Shown here piece after piece: positions 1 to 8,399 of a stretch of 64,000 nt of DNA. Each line of letters begins with the position of its first letter. Positions within the stretch are counted from its first letter, which is position 1. The position numbers and the translations under genes are program-made. Source of the DNA: Streptomyces sp. ISL-94 (GTDB lineage Bacteria > Actinomycetota > Actinomycetes > Streptomycetales > Streptomycetaceae); NCBI RefSeq assembly GCF_018614075.1, contig NZ_JAGGOZ010000013.1:62001-126000 (forward strand). The letters are read 5' to 3'. The notes under the pieces were generated by a model that was not told the origin of the DNA, searched no databases, and saw nothing but the letters and a program-made list of their open reading frames with translations.

Positions 1-2208
1 GTCAGGGGCGCCGGGGCGGGCGTAGTACCAGCCCTGGGCGGTGTCGCAGCCGAGGTCGCGCAGCTGGGCGGCCTGGGCGCCGGTCTCCACGCCCTCGACG
101 GTGACGGCGAGTTCGAGGCTGTGGGCCAGGGCGACGATCCCCTCCACGATCTTGACGTCGACCGGGTTGGCCGGGCTCTGCTGCATCCCCTGGGTGAAGG
201 AGCGGTCCAGCTTCAGGACGCTGACGGGGAGGCGGCGCAGGTTGGCGAGGTTCGAGTAGCCGGTGCCGAAGTCGTCGAGCGCGATGTCCACACCCAGGGC
301 GGCGAGGCGGCGCAGCGGTTCGAGGAGTTCGTCGTCGGCGCCTATCAACGCCGATTCGGTGACCTCCAGGCACAGCGCGCCCGGGGCGAGGCCCGACTTC
401 TCCAGCACGGCGACCGTGTCGGCGACCAGGCCGGGGTGGTGCAGCTGGGTCGGCGAGAGGTTGACGTTGATCCGCAGGGAGGAACCACCGTGCTGGCGCT
501 GCCAATTGCGGGCCTGGCGGACGGCCTCCTCCAGGACCCAGCGGCCGAGCGGCACGATCAGCCCGGTGCGTTCCGCGAGCGGAATAAAGCGGTCCGGTCC
601 GAGGACCCCGTACTGCGGGTGCGACCAGCGCACCAGCGCCTCGGCGCCGTGCACGCTGCCGTCGTGCATGTGGACCAGCGGCTGGTACTCGATGAAGAAC
701 TCGCCGCGCTCCAGTGCCGCCGGCAGGGCGTTGGTCAGCCCGTGCCGGGTGATGGCCCGAGCGTCGGCCTCGGCGTCGGCGAATTCGAAGCGGTTGCCGC
801 CGGCCGCCTTGGCCCGGTACATCGTGATGTCGGCGCTGCGCAGCACCTCGGCCGGGGTGCGTTCGCGGGCCGGACCCTCCACGATGCCGATGCTGCCCCG
901 CACCGTCAGCTCACGTCCCTCCAGCCGGATCGGCGTGGACAGGGCGGACAGGATGCGGACCGCGAGATCGGCCGCCTTCTGCTCGGTGTCGGAGCCGGTG
1001 GTCAGGGCGACGAACTCGTCGCCGCCGAGCCGGGCGACCACCTCGCCGGGGCCGGTCGCGCAGCTTTGCAGCCGGTCGGCGACCTCCACCAGGAGTCGGT
1101 CCCCCGCCGAGTGGCCGAGGCTGTCGTTGACCGTCTTGAACCCGTCGAGATCCAGGTAGCACAGGCCGAAGCGGCTGCCTCCCGCCCCGCTCAGGGCCTT
1201 CTCCAGCCGTTCGAAGAAGAGCGTCCGGTTGGGCAGGCCGGTCAGGGCGTCATGGGTGGCCTCGTAGCGCAGGCGCAGGTTCAGCAGCCGGCGTTCGGTG
1301 GTGTCCTCCATCAGGGCCAGCTGGTACTGCGGCACGCCCTCGGCGTCACGGAGCAGCGACACCGTCAGGTTGGTCCACAGCACGGTCCCGTCGTGGCGGT
1401 AGTACGGCTTCTCCACGCGGTAGCTCTCCCGCTCGCCGCGCACGAGTTCGCCGTACATCCGCCAGACGTGCGGGGTGTCGTCGGGGTGTCCCCACTCGCT
1501 GACCTTGCGGCTCCGGACGTGTCCCTCCAGGCCGCCGAACATCTGCAGCAGCGCGTCGTTGACCTCCAGGATGTTGCCTTCGAGGTCGGCGATGCCGATC
1601 CCGATGGCCGCCCCCTCGAAGACCGCCCGAAAGCGCTCCTCGCTCGCGTGCAGGGCCTGCTGGGCATTGCTGCGGGCGGTGAGGGCGGAGCGGGCGATGG
1701 CCTCCTGCTCCTTGAGGGTGCGCTCGCGCAGGGCGCGGGCGAACCCCGCGGCGATCCCGTGCTGGAGCCGGGCGCAGCGGGCCCGGTACTCCTCGGTGCC
1801 CTGCGCGCCGGAACCGCAGTAGAGCACCAGGTACGACTCGACCACGCCGAGGGTGCCGGCCAGGGCCTCGGGGTCGGTGCAGTGCACGGCGACGAGCTCG
1901 GCGCCGACCCGCTGGCCGGCGACGGCGTCGAAGGGCCGCGCGTGCAGGGCCTCGACGAGGGTCCGGGTGAGCGGCACCAGGTGCCGCTCGAACTCGGTCC
2001 GCGTCAGCGAGGTGGCCGTGACGGGGAAGATTGCCCGCCCCCAGATGGTCGCGAAGCGGGCGATCCGGTCCTCCAGCCCGCCCTGTGGGGCCGCCACCGT
2101 ATCGGGGGCCGATGGCGCGCCCGGGGCCGCCACCGGTTCCGGGTCGGGCGTGGCGCAGGAAGCCGGGGCGGTGTCCGGGGCGCCCGCCGTCTGTGCCGGG
2201 AGTCTCAC
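1..2208 (-). CDS. PAS-GGDEF-EAL cyclic-di-GMP signalling protein, partial
   Basis: The reading frame is open at position 1, so the C-terminus lies outside the window; 736 residues are visible. After an N-terminal region of about 190 residues there is a PAS-like sensor segment (about residues 190-310), then a GGDEF domain with intact RLGGDEF motif, then an EAL domain with intact GAEALVRW motif and the DDFGTGYS signature. Both catalytic motifs look complete, so diguanylate cyclase and phosphodiesterase activity are both possible; which dominates cannot be read from sequence. I chose the GTG at 2206-2208 because it overlaps the upstream methyltransferase stop codon as GTGA, which implies translational coupling. 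Cyclic-di-GMP controls development in Streptomyces (family knowledge). The longer plus-strand frame here is only an antisense shadow. Confidence 0.9.
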   Translation of the reverse strand, partial: MRLPAQTAGAPDTAPASCATPDPEPVAAPGAPSAPDTVAAPQGGLEDRIARFATIWGRAIFPVTATSLTRTEFERHLVPLTRTLVEALHARPFDAVAGQRVGAELVAVHCTDPEALAGTLGVVESYLVLYCGSGAQGTEEYRARCARLQHGIAAGFARALRERTLKEQEAIARSALTARSNAQQALHASEERFRAVFEGAAIGIGIADLEGNILEVNDALLQMFGGLEGHVRSRKVSEWGHPDDTPHVWRMYGELVRGERESYRVEKPYYRHDGTVLWTNLTVSLLRDAEGVPQYQLALMEDTTERRLLNLRLRYEATHDALTGLPNRTLFFERLEKALSGAGGSRFGLCYLDLDGFKTVNDSLGHSAGDRLLVEVADRLQSCATGPGEVVARLGGDEFVALTTGSDTEQKAADLAVRILSALSTPIRLEGRELTVRGSIGIVEGPARERTPAEVLRSADITMYRAKAAGGNRFEFADAEADARAITRHGLTNALPAALERGEFFIEYQPLVHMHDGSVHGAEALVRWSHPQYGVLGPDRFIPLAERTGLIVPLGRWVLEEAVRQARNWQRQHGGSSLRINVNLSPTQLHHPGLVADTVAVLEKSGLAPGALCLEVTESALIGADDELLEPLRRLAALGVDIALDDFGTGYSNLANLRRLPVSVLKLDRSFTQGMQQSPANPVDVKIVEGIVALAHSLELAVTVEGVETGAQAAQLRDLGCDTAQGWYYARPGAPD

Positions 2209-3047
2209 GCCTTGCGTCCCACGCCGCCGAAGCCCGAGAAGGCGTACGGGTCCTCCTGCGCCTCGCCGTCCTCCGCGCCGTCGGCGCTGTCCGGGCGCCA
2301 CTTGGGCATGGACACGAGCCCGGGCTCCAGCATCTCGAACCCGTCGAAGAAGCCGCGGACCTGCACTCCGGTGCGCATGACGAGGGGGCTGCGGATGTCC
2401 CGGTAGACGCCGACGGCACCGCCCGCGACCTCCTCGGAGAGCGGGACCCCCTCGAAGGAGGCGTGCGTGAGGATCAGCAGGCTTCCGGGGGCCAGCGCGT
2501 CGCGCAGCTGGGCCACGGCGGCGTACGGCTCGTCCGTGTCCTCCAGGAAGTGCAGGACGGCGACGAGCAGCAGGGCGACCGGGCGGTCGAGGTCGAGCAG
2601 CCGGGCGACCTCGGGGGCGGACAGGATGTCCTGCGGCTTGCGCAGGTCGGCGGCGACGACGCCGGTGCGCTCGTTGCCCTCCAGGACTGCCTGGCTGTGC
2701 GCGACGGCCACCGGGTCGTGGTCCACGTAGACCACGCGTGCCTCGGGGCTTGCGGCCTGGGCGATCTCGTGGACATTGCCGAAGGTGGGGATGCCGGAGC
2801 CGATGTCGAGGAACTGCGTGATGCCCTCGGCGACGGCGTGCCGGACGGCGCGGCGCATGAATGCCCGGTTGGCCTGCATGATCTTGGGCAGGCCCGGCAT
2901 GAATTCCATGGCGCGGCGGGCCGTCTGGCGGTCGACCTCGAAATTGTGGGAGCCGCCCAGGTAGTAATCGTAGATGCGGGACACGCTCGGCACCGATATG
3001 TCGATGCCTGGCGGGGCCCAGGCGGGGCGCTCCATCGAGGTCTCCAA
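2205..3047 (-). CDS. SAM-dependent methyltransferase, Methyltransf_19 (DUF574) family
   Basis: A 280-residue protein of the actinobacterial S-adenosyl methyltransferase family PF04672. Visible marks are the N-terminal signature PSVSRIYDYYLGGSHNFEVD, the SAM-binding loop FLDIGSGIPTFGNVHE at about residue 81, and the acidic strand VVYVDHDPVAVAHS. The length matches the family. Substrates for this family are mostly unknown. Streptomyces carry many paralogues, often beside signalling genes. Here its stop overlaps the start of the GGDEF/EAL gene, so the two are probably one transcript. ATG at 3045-3047 is used; a second Met four residues later is an alternative start. Confidence 0.88.
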   Translation of the reverse strand: METSMERPAWAPPGIDISVPSVSRIYDYYLGGSHNFEVDRQTARRAMEFMPGLPKIMQANRAFMRRAVRHAVAEGITQFLDIGSGIPTFGNVHEIAQAASPEARVVYVDHDPVAVAHSQAVLEGNERTGVVAADLRKPQDILSAPEVARLLDLDRPVALLLVAVLHFLEDTDEPYAAVAQLRDALAPGSLLILTHASFEGVPLSEEVAGGAVGVYRDIRSPLVMRTGVQVRGFFDGFEMLEPGLVSMPKWRPDSADGAEDGEAQEDPYAFSGFGGVGRKA

Positions 3048-3363
3048 GCCTTGTTCCTACGGTGGTCCGTGCGGAGTCGGACTCCTGTCCGAGCCGAATG
3101 TACTGATCATTGCCCAACGGGGCGAGCAAAAGCGGAAATTGCCGATCCGTTCTTCGTCACACACCAAAGGCGTGAGCCCCGCCCGGCGGGGGGATTGATC
3201 GTTACCGACAAATCCCTTTTGGGAATTGACCGGTGAGTGATCGGAGCCGCCGGGCGATCGACTCACGACTGGCTCAAACCTCTATGGTCGGCACTCCATC
3301 CGTTCAGGCGAACCGGAGCCGACCCCCAGCGTGCCCGGGGGCACCCGGGCCCATGATCCCCGG
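3048..3363. other. Divergent intergenic region
   Basis: About 316 bases between the leftward methyltransferase and the rightward Pro-rich secreted protein. It is less GC-rich than its neighbours around 3060-3240. A TTGACC hexamer sits at 3226-3231, but no convincing partner -10 box is visible. It should hold promoters for both directions. No ORF in it looks real. Confidence 0.5.
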
Positions 3364-4035
3364 GTGAACAAAGCCTGTGCCAGGCGCCTGCTGGTGGTCC
3401 CGGTCCTGCTGTGGGCGGCGCTGTCCGCCACCCCGGCCGTGGCTGATAGCTGCGCCTACGCCACGACCGGCTCCGGCGACGGCGCGGCCGCCGCCGCAGC
3501 GGTCGCGGTGGCCGGCAGCGGGGGCCGCGGAGGCGGTCCGGGTGGCGGACATCACGGCGGCCACCACGGTGGCGGCCCCGGTGGCAGCCACGGAGGAGGG
3601 CCCGGGGGCGGCCATCACGGCGGGCACCACTGCCCGCCCCCGCCTCCCCCGCCGTGTCCACCGAAGCCGACGCCGACGCCACCGCCCAAGCCGACGCCAC
3701 CCCCGCCGCCGAAACCCACCCCGCCGCCCAAGCCCACCCCGCCACCGCCACCGCCACCCAAGCCGGCGCCGAAACCTGTACCCGAACCCGTACCGAAACC
3801 CGTACCGAAGCCGGTCCCGCCCGCTCCGGCCCCGCCGAAGCCGGCGCCCACGCCTCCCCCGGTGGTCCAGGCACCCGCGCCCACCCCCGTGGTGGCGCCG
3901 CCGAAACCGGTGGCCCGTCCCGCGTACCACGCCCCGACCCGCAAGCCGGTCGAGCACCACGTCTCACCGGTGACCTTCACCCTGCTCACCGCGGCTCCGG
4001 CGGTGCTCGCGATCGTCGCGCTGCGCCCCCGCTAG
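3364..4035 (+). CDS. Secreted Gly/His-rich and Pro-rich protein with C-terminal membrane segment
   Basis: Low-complexity surface protein of about 223 residues. A short basic N-terminus (VNKACARRLL) leads into a hydrophobic signal segment ending near TPAVADS. Then come Gly/His repeats (GGHHGGHHGGG type), a long Pro-Lys-Thr tract of KPTPPP/KPVP repeats resembling a wall-spanning stalk, and a hydrophobic C-terminus ending in RPR. No enzymatic domain is visible. The His-rich block could bind metal, which is inference only. GTG at 3364 gives a compact signal peptide; an upstream in-frame GTG at 3331 is possible. It heads a run of exported-protein genes that also holds a sortase. Confidence 0.62.
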   Translation: MNKACARRLLVVPVLLWAALSATPAVADSCAYATTGSGDGAAAAAAVAVAGSGGRGGGPGGGHHGGHHGGGPGGSHGGGPGGGHHGGHHCPPPPPPPCPPKPTPTPPPKPTPPPPPKPTPPPKPTPPPPPPPKPAPKPVPEPVPKPVPKPVPPAPAPPKPAPTPPPVVQAPAPTPVVAPPKPVARPAYHAPTRKPVEHHVSPVTFTLLTAAPAVLAIVALRPR

Positions 4036-4071
4036 CACGTCCGCCCCACCTGTGACCGATTGGGAGTCATC

Positions 4072-4842
4072 TTGTCGGAATGGCTCGTCCTGTCCCTCGC
4101 GATGGCCGCGGCCTGCGCCGTGGTGCTGTCCACCGCCTTCTTCAACCACCGCAGGATCGGCGAGGACGACGATCCGAACGAAACCCCGGACGTCATCGAG
4201 TACATGACGATGATGATCGGCGTGATCTACGCGATCGTGCTGGGCCTCGCGATCGCCGGCGTCTGGGAGGGCCGCGGCGCCGCCCAGGAGTACGTACGCC
4301 AGGAGGCGCAGGCCCTGCACGAGATCAGCACCCGCTCCGAGGTCTACCCGGCCGAGGTGCGCCGGAAGATCCGGGCCGACGTCGACGCGTACGTGACGTA
4401 CGTGGTGGACACGGAGTGGAAGGTGATGGCGGACCGCGGCAGTCTCACGGACCGCGGCGGGGAGCTGCTGGAACGTATCCGCCGCGACGTCACCGACTAC
4501 GAGCCGCACACCGACCACGAAGGGCAGGCCTACCAGCCGCTGGTCGACCAGGTCGCGGTGGTGGACGACGCCCGCAGTGCGCGCGGCCAGAGCGCCGGGG
4601 CCACCATGCCCGGAGTCGTGTGGTTCGGGCTGATCGTCGGCGCCCTGGTGACGGTGGGCCTGATCTTCACCCTCCAGATCCGGCGGTCGTTCCGGGAGTT
4701 GCTGCTGGCGGGGCTGTTCAGTGCGCTGATCGCCTTCCTGCTGTTCCTCATCTGGGATTTCGACGCGCCCTTCGGACGCGGTATCGCGGCCACCGCCGAA
4801 CCCTTCTTCGCGCAGTTCCCGCATCTGGGCCTGGACGACTGA
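4072..4842 (+). CDS. DUF4239 family integral membrane protein
   Basis: About 256 residues with two hydrophobic segments near the N-terminus, a soluble central part with the family-like stretch EYVRQEAQALHEI, and two further membrane segments near the C-terminus. This topology matches DUF4239 (bestrophin-like) proteins, whose biochemical role is not established. The upstream frame opens at TTG 4060, but GGAG at 4063-4066 sits five bases before TTG 4072, so I take 4072 as the start. The gap to the preceding Pro-rich protein is short, so co-transcription is plausible. Confidence 0.82.
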   Translation: MSEWLVLSLAMAAACAVVLSTAFFNHRRIGEDDDPNETPDVIEYMTMMIGVIYAIVLGLAIAGVWEGRGAAQEYVRQEAQALHEISTRSEVYPAEVRRKIRADVDAYVTYVVDTEWKVMADRGSLTDRGGELLERIRRDVTDYEPHTDHEGQAYQPLVDQVAVVDDARSARGQSAGATMPGVVWFGLIVGALVTVGLIFTLQIRRSFRELLLAGLFSALIAFLLFLIWDFDAPFGRGIAATAEPFFAQFPHLGLDD

Positions 4843-5071
4843 CCGGCAGGGCCGTGGAGCCGCGCACCCCGGCGATCCGGCGGCACCGGGCAGCCCGGCC
4901 AAACCCGGGACGGGCCTCCCGCCCCCGGTTCGGCCTACGGCCATGCCCCATTCGGCCGTTCCTGATCGCGGGTCGCCGCACCCGCACCTAGCGTGGCGGA
5001 CATCGAGGCGCACGACCCCCCACGTGCGGAACCGTTCCGCGGCTGCTCCTCGGAGATCCGGAGAACCAACC

Positions 5072-5668
5072 ATGGGTGCGATACGTTCCTCCGCCACAGC
5101 CCTGCTGAGCGTCGGCGTCGCCACCGGCGCCGTCTTCGCGCTCGGCACCCTCGGTACGCCCGCCGCGACCACCGCGACCGCGGCCGAGGCCGAGGCCAAG
5201 CAGGTCACCTCGTTCGGCTTCGCCGTCACCCCGCCCACGGTCGCCCCAGGCGGCCAGACGCTGCTGTCCGTCAGCGGCTGCAACGCCGCCTACGCCACCG
5301 CCTCCTCCGGGGTCTTCGACACCGTGAGCATCTTCCGCGGCCGGACCGTACGCGTCACGGTGGACCGGGACGCCCGGATCGGAGCGGTGTACTCCGTGTC
5401 CTTCACCTGCAACGGGGAGACCGGCTCGGCCGACCTGACGATCGCCGGCGGCTCGTCCCGGCCGACCACGAGCTCGACGCAGGGGGCCATCACACCCCCG
5501 CGAGCCGTCACCACCTCAGCCTCCACCCTCGGTGTCCGCGGCGGCCTCGGCGGCAGTGTGGCGGGCATGAACCCCGTCGAACTCGGCACGGGCGCGGCCC
5601 TCTTCCTCGCCGCCGCGGCCGGCACCGTGTACACGCTGCGACGCCGCGGAAGCAGCCGCGGCCATTGA
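5072..5668 (+). CDS. Small secreted protein with C-terminal anchor
   Basis: About 198 residues. A signal peptide (RSSATALLSVGVATGAVFAL) is followed by a small beta-rich domain with two cysteines (SGCNAAY and SFTCNGE), a Ser/Thr/Pro linker and a C-terminal hydrophobic helix followed by YTLRRRGSSRGH. The layout and the Cys pair resemble the convergent gene at 5809-6312 (SASGC and SVKCNDN), so the two look like paralogues. No sortase LPXTG signal is seen. A good Shine-Dalgarno sequence (GGAGA) precedes ATG 5072. The function is unknown; a cell-surface role is inferred. Confidence 0.78.
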   Translation: MGAIRSSATALLSVGVATGAVFALGTLGTPAATTATAAEAEAKQVTSFGFAVTPPTVAPGGQTLLSVSGCNAAYATASSGVFDTVSIFRGRTVRVTVDRDARIGAVYSVSFTCNGETGSADLTIAGGSSRPTTSSTQGAITPPRAVTTSASTLGVRGGLGGSVAGMNPVELGTGAALFLAAAAGTVYTLRRRGSSRGH

Positions 5669-5729
5669 GCCGCCGCCCTTCCCCCCAGAACCGGGCCGCC
5701 CAGCGCGCCGGCCACCACCTCGCCTTCCC

Positions 5730-5779
5730 AACCGCCGGTCGCCCTGAGTCCTGGCCAGGACTCAGGGCGACCGGCGGTT
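5730..5779. terminator. Perfect 50-base palindrome, bidirectional terminator
   Basis: Arms 5730-5754 and 5755-5779 are exact reverse complements with no unpaired loop base. A T run follows on the plus strand. It lies between two convergent genes (5072-5668 and 5809-6312), as expected for a shared rho-independent terminator. Confidence 0.85.
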
Positions 5780-5808
5780 TTCCGTGCCCGACCGGGGAGG
5801 TCGGCCGG

Positions 5809-6312
5809 TCAGGCGCGGCCGCGGATCGGACGGCGGCGGCGGCGCACCACGTGGGCGCCCGCGCCGAGGGCGGCCGCGCCGACGAGGCCCGCGCCGATGG
5901 CGGTCTCGGCGGTGGACGGGCCGAAGGAGCCGCCGATGCCGCCCTGTGAGGGGTTGCCGGCGAGGATCGTGAAGCGGTGCGTGGCGACCAGGCTGTTGTC
6001 GTTGCACTTGACCGACAGCGTGTGGGGACCGGGCGAGGCGTGGTTGAAGATCCGGACGGTCGCGAAGCCGATCGACCCGGCGGAGAGGTTGGCCGGCGGG
6101 AAGTTGCCGGGCGAGGTGACGGTACCGCCGTGTACGCAGCCCGAAGCGCTCACCTGCATCGTGGAACCCTGGTGCACGGCGTACGGGTTGACCGAGATGT
6201 TGCTGGGGCCGCCGCCACCGCCCATCGGGGTGTTCGCGGAGGCGAAAGGGACACTGAGGCCGATCGCGGCGCAGGCTGCCGCCGTCATGGTGAGAGCGCG
6301 AAAAACACGCAT
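5809..6312 (-). CDS. Small secreted protein with C-terminal anchor, paralogue of the 5072 gene
   Basis: 167 residues. A classical signal peptide ends near FASANTP. A small beta-rich domain follows with two cysteines (SASGC, SVKCNDN), then a Gly-rich linker, a hydrophobic C-terminal helix (AETAIGAGLVGAAALGAG) and an Arg-rich tail. A perfect GGAGG lies seven bases before the ATG at 6310-6312, which fixes the start over the longer upstream frame. It is convergent with its paralogue and divergent from the sortase gene. The function is unknown. Confidence 0.82.
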   Translation of the reverse strand: MRVFRALTMTAAACAAIGLSVPFASANTPMGGGGGPSNISVNPYAVHQGSTMQVSASGCVHGGTVTSPGNFPPANLSAGSIGFATVRIFNHASPGPHTLSVKCNDNSLVATHRFTILAGNPSQGGIGGSFGPSTAETAIGAGLVGAAALGAGAHVVRRRRRPIRGRA

Positions 6313-6675
6313 GGTGGAACCTCCAGCGGAAAGCGCCCCGGAGCGTCGGCCCCGGATGATCGACGAGAACGCCTCCCACGTCGAACCCTCGGGGCGGCTC
6401 GCAAGCTCCGCATTTCCGCCTTTGGGCCGCCCGGTTGAGCGACACGCCGAAGCGCGGGCGGCGCAGCTGACGGATCCGCAGGTCACGACCCGTCAGGCGT
6501 TTATGTGACGATTACCTGGATGGGCGCACCTCTTCCGGCCCCATCCGGGCCCCGCCACCCGTTCGCCGCTCCCCTCTCGCCGTCCTGCCGATGCAGCCTT
6601 AGCGTGCGTGAAGTAGGGCGTACAGGGGTGGGACAGGAACGCGGGTCGGGACCCCCGCGTCGGGAAGGGAGAACG

Positions 6676-7338
6676 ATGGGCGAGGACGAGACCGGGCAGT
6701 CACGCAAACGCTCACCGTGGGGCGTCATCGCCCTGGTCATGCTCACCGGCCTCGCGATGGTGCGCAACGGTGTGGACATCGACGACGGGCCGCCCCAGCC
6801 CACCGCGGCCTCGGCCGTCGCGGTCACGGCCGACCAGCTTCCGGCAAATCCTCCGTCGCCGCCCGCGGACATGGAGGTGCTGGAGCACTCGTCGGTGCAG
6901 CGCATCCGGATTCCCACGATCAACGTGGACGCTCCGGTGATGACGGTCGGACTGGACGCGGAGGGCTGGATCGACGCCCCGCCGCCGCAGGACCGCAATC
7001 TGGCCGGCTGGTACCTCAACGGCATCGCGCCGGGCCAGCGGGGCTCGGCGGTGATCGTGGGCCACGTGGACAACGCGCAGGGCCCGGCGGTCTTCTACGG
7101 CCTGGGCTCGGTGAAGCCGGGCAACCACATCGAGGTGGAGCGGTACGACGGGCGCACGGCGGTGTTCGAGGTGTACGGGGTGGAGGTGTTCTCCAAGGAC
7201 GCCTTCCCCGGAGCCCGGGTGTACGGGGACACCGGGCACCCGGAACTCAGAGTGATCACGTGCGGCGGCGGCTACTCGAAGGGCCGGGGCTACGACGGCA
7301 ACGTGGTCGTCTTCGCGCGGATGGTGGAGGCCCGCTGA
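6676..7338 (+). CDS. Class F-type sortase
   Basis: 220 residues with one N-terminal membrane segment (WGVIALVMLTGLAMV) and an extracellular sortase domain. Catalytic residues visible are His in VIVGHVDN and Cys in VITCGGGYS, with a downstream Arg in the expected position (KGRGYDG). Sortases are transpeptidases that process or anchor surface proteins. The class F assignment rests on the short length and the ITCGG context. ATG 6676 follows AAGGGAGA. The neighbouring small anchored proteins lack LPXTG, so a substrate link is not shown. Confidence 0.87.
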   Translation: MGEDETGQSRKRSPWGVIALVMLTGLAMVRNGVDIDDGPPQPTAASAVAVTADQLPANPPSPPADMEVLEHSSVQRIRIPTINVDAPVMTVGLDAEGWIDAPPPQDRNLAGWYLNGIAPGQRGSAVIVGHVDNAQGPAVFYGLGSVKPGNHIEVERYDGRTAVFEVYGVEVFSKDAFPGARVYGDTGHPELRVITCGGGYSKGRGYDGNVVVFARMVEAR

Positions 7339-7340
7339 GC

Positions 7341-7386
7341 CGGGGCCCCCGGCCCCGCCCCGGCCCCGCCCCGGCCCCGCCCCCGG
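7341..7386. repeat. CCCCGGCCCCG simple tandem repeat
   Basis: A run of near-identical C-rich units (GGCCCCGCCCC) directly after the sortase stop and before the convergent deacetylase. It may act as a structured 3-prime end, or be replication slippage sequence. Nothing else is seen here. Confidence 0.7.
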
Positions 7387-7417
7387 CGTGCCCGCCCCGC
7401 CCCAGCGCCCGCCGCGC

Positions 7418-8305
7418 TCAGCGGGGCGGCAGCGCCGGGAGGGTCATGCGGTAGCCCCGCGCGAGCAGTTGGGGCAGGTAGGAGGAGATCGCCTGGACGC
7501 TCTGCGACCGGTTTCCGCCCGCGTCGTGCGACAGTACGATCACGCCCGACCCGGCGCCCGACAGGACCCGGGAGACGATCGTCGTGGTCCCCGGCTCCTT
7601 CCAGTCCAGGGTGTCCACGGTCCAGGCGAGCGGCTCCATGCCCAGCTCCGCCCCGATCTCGAAGGCGGCCCGGTTCCAGGCCCCGTACGGCGCCCGGAAC
7701 CACACCGGCGCCTCGCCCACGACCTGCTGGACGACCTCGCTCGTGCGGCCGATCTCGGAGGCGAGGCCGGGCCGGCTGAGCGTGGGGATGAGGGGATGGG
7801 TCCAGGTGTGGTTGCCGATGACGTGGCCCTCGGCGGCCATCCGGCGCAGCAGGTCGCGGTTCTCGGTGGCCATCTCCCCGCAGACGAAGAACATGGCGCG
7901 GACCCCGTACCGGGCGAGGGTGTCGAGGATCCCCGGGGTGTAGCGGGGGTCGGGGCCGTCGTCGAAGGTGAGGACCATGGAGCCGGCCGCGGTCGCGTCG
8001 GCCGGGAGTTCCAGGATGGGGCGGGTGCGCACGGCCGGTGTCGCGGCGCGCGGGCGGCCGGGGGCCTCGGCGGTCATCGGCCGCAGCCGGTACGACTTCT
8101 CGGCGGCCAATTCGTGGATCCTGCCGGGCGGTCCCGCCGCGGGGTTCGGGCCGGGGGCGCCGGCGGGGGCACCGGGCGCGCCGGGGCGGCCCGCCACCCC
8201 GCCCTCTTCGCCCGCGTTGATCAGTCCGGCGGCGGCTGCGACTCCGAGGAAGGCGGCGGTACGCAGGAGCACGCGTCGCCCTACTGTCGGCTCGTCATTT
8301 TTCAT
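7418..8305 (-). CDS. Polysaccharide deacetylase, NodB family, Tat-exported
   Basis: 295 residues. The N-terminus has a twin-arginine signal (GRRVLLRTAAFLGV) and a Gly/Pro/Ala-rich linker. The NodB domain covers about residues 100-295, with TFDDGPD (catalytic Asp and metal Asp), GNHTWTHP (metal His pair), RAPYG and LSHD all intact. It probably removes acetyl groups from peptidoglycan or another cell-surface glycan outside the membrane. There is no clear ribosome-binding site before ATG 8303-8305, so the mRNA may be leaderless. An inverted repeat CGACATC/GATGTCG lies just upstream near 8330. Confidence 0.9.
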   Translation of the reverse strand: MKNDEPTVGRRVLLRTAAFLGVAAAAGLINAGEEGGVAGRPGAPGAPAGAPGPNPAAGPPGRIHELAAEKSYRLRPMTAEAPGRPRAATPAVRTRPILELPADATAAGSMVLTFDDGPDPRYTPGILDTLARYGVRAMFFVCGEMATENRDLLRRMAAEGHVIGNHTWTHPLIPTLSRPGLASEIGRTSEVVQQVVGEAPVWFRAPYGAWNRAAFEIGAELGMEPLAWTVDTLDWKEPGTTTIVSRVLSGAGSGVIVLSHDAGGNRSQSVQAISSYLPQLLARGYRMTLPALPPR

Positions 8306-8399
8306 TATTACTACGTATCAACGACATCGCCGGAGATGTCGAGAGGCGCGGACGGACCCCCTCCCCCTCACCCGCTCGGTCCAGCGCCCCCGTGACTGC

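Noticed and set aside
121-2406. 761-codon plus-strand ORF
   Set aside because: Antisense of the GGDEF/EAL and methyltransferase genes. It has no domain, and high GC makes long antisense frames common.
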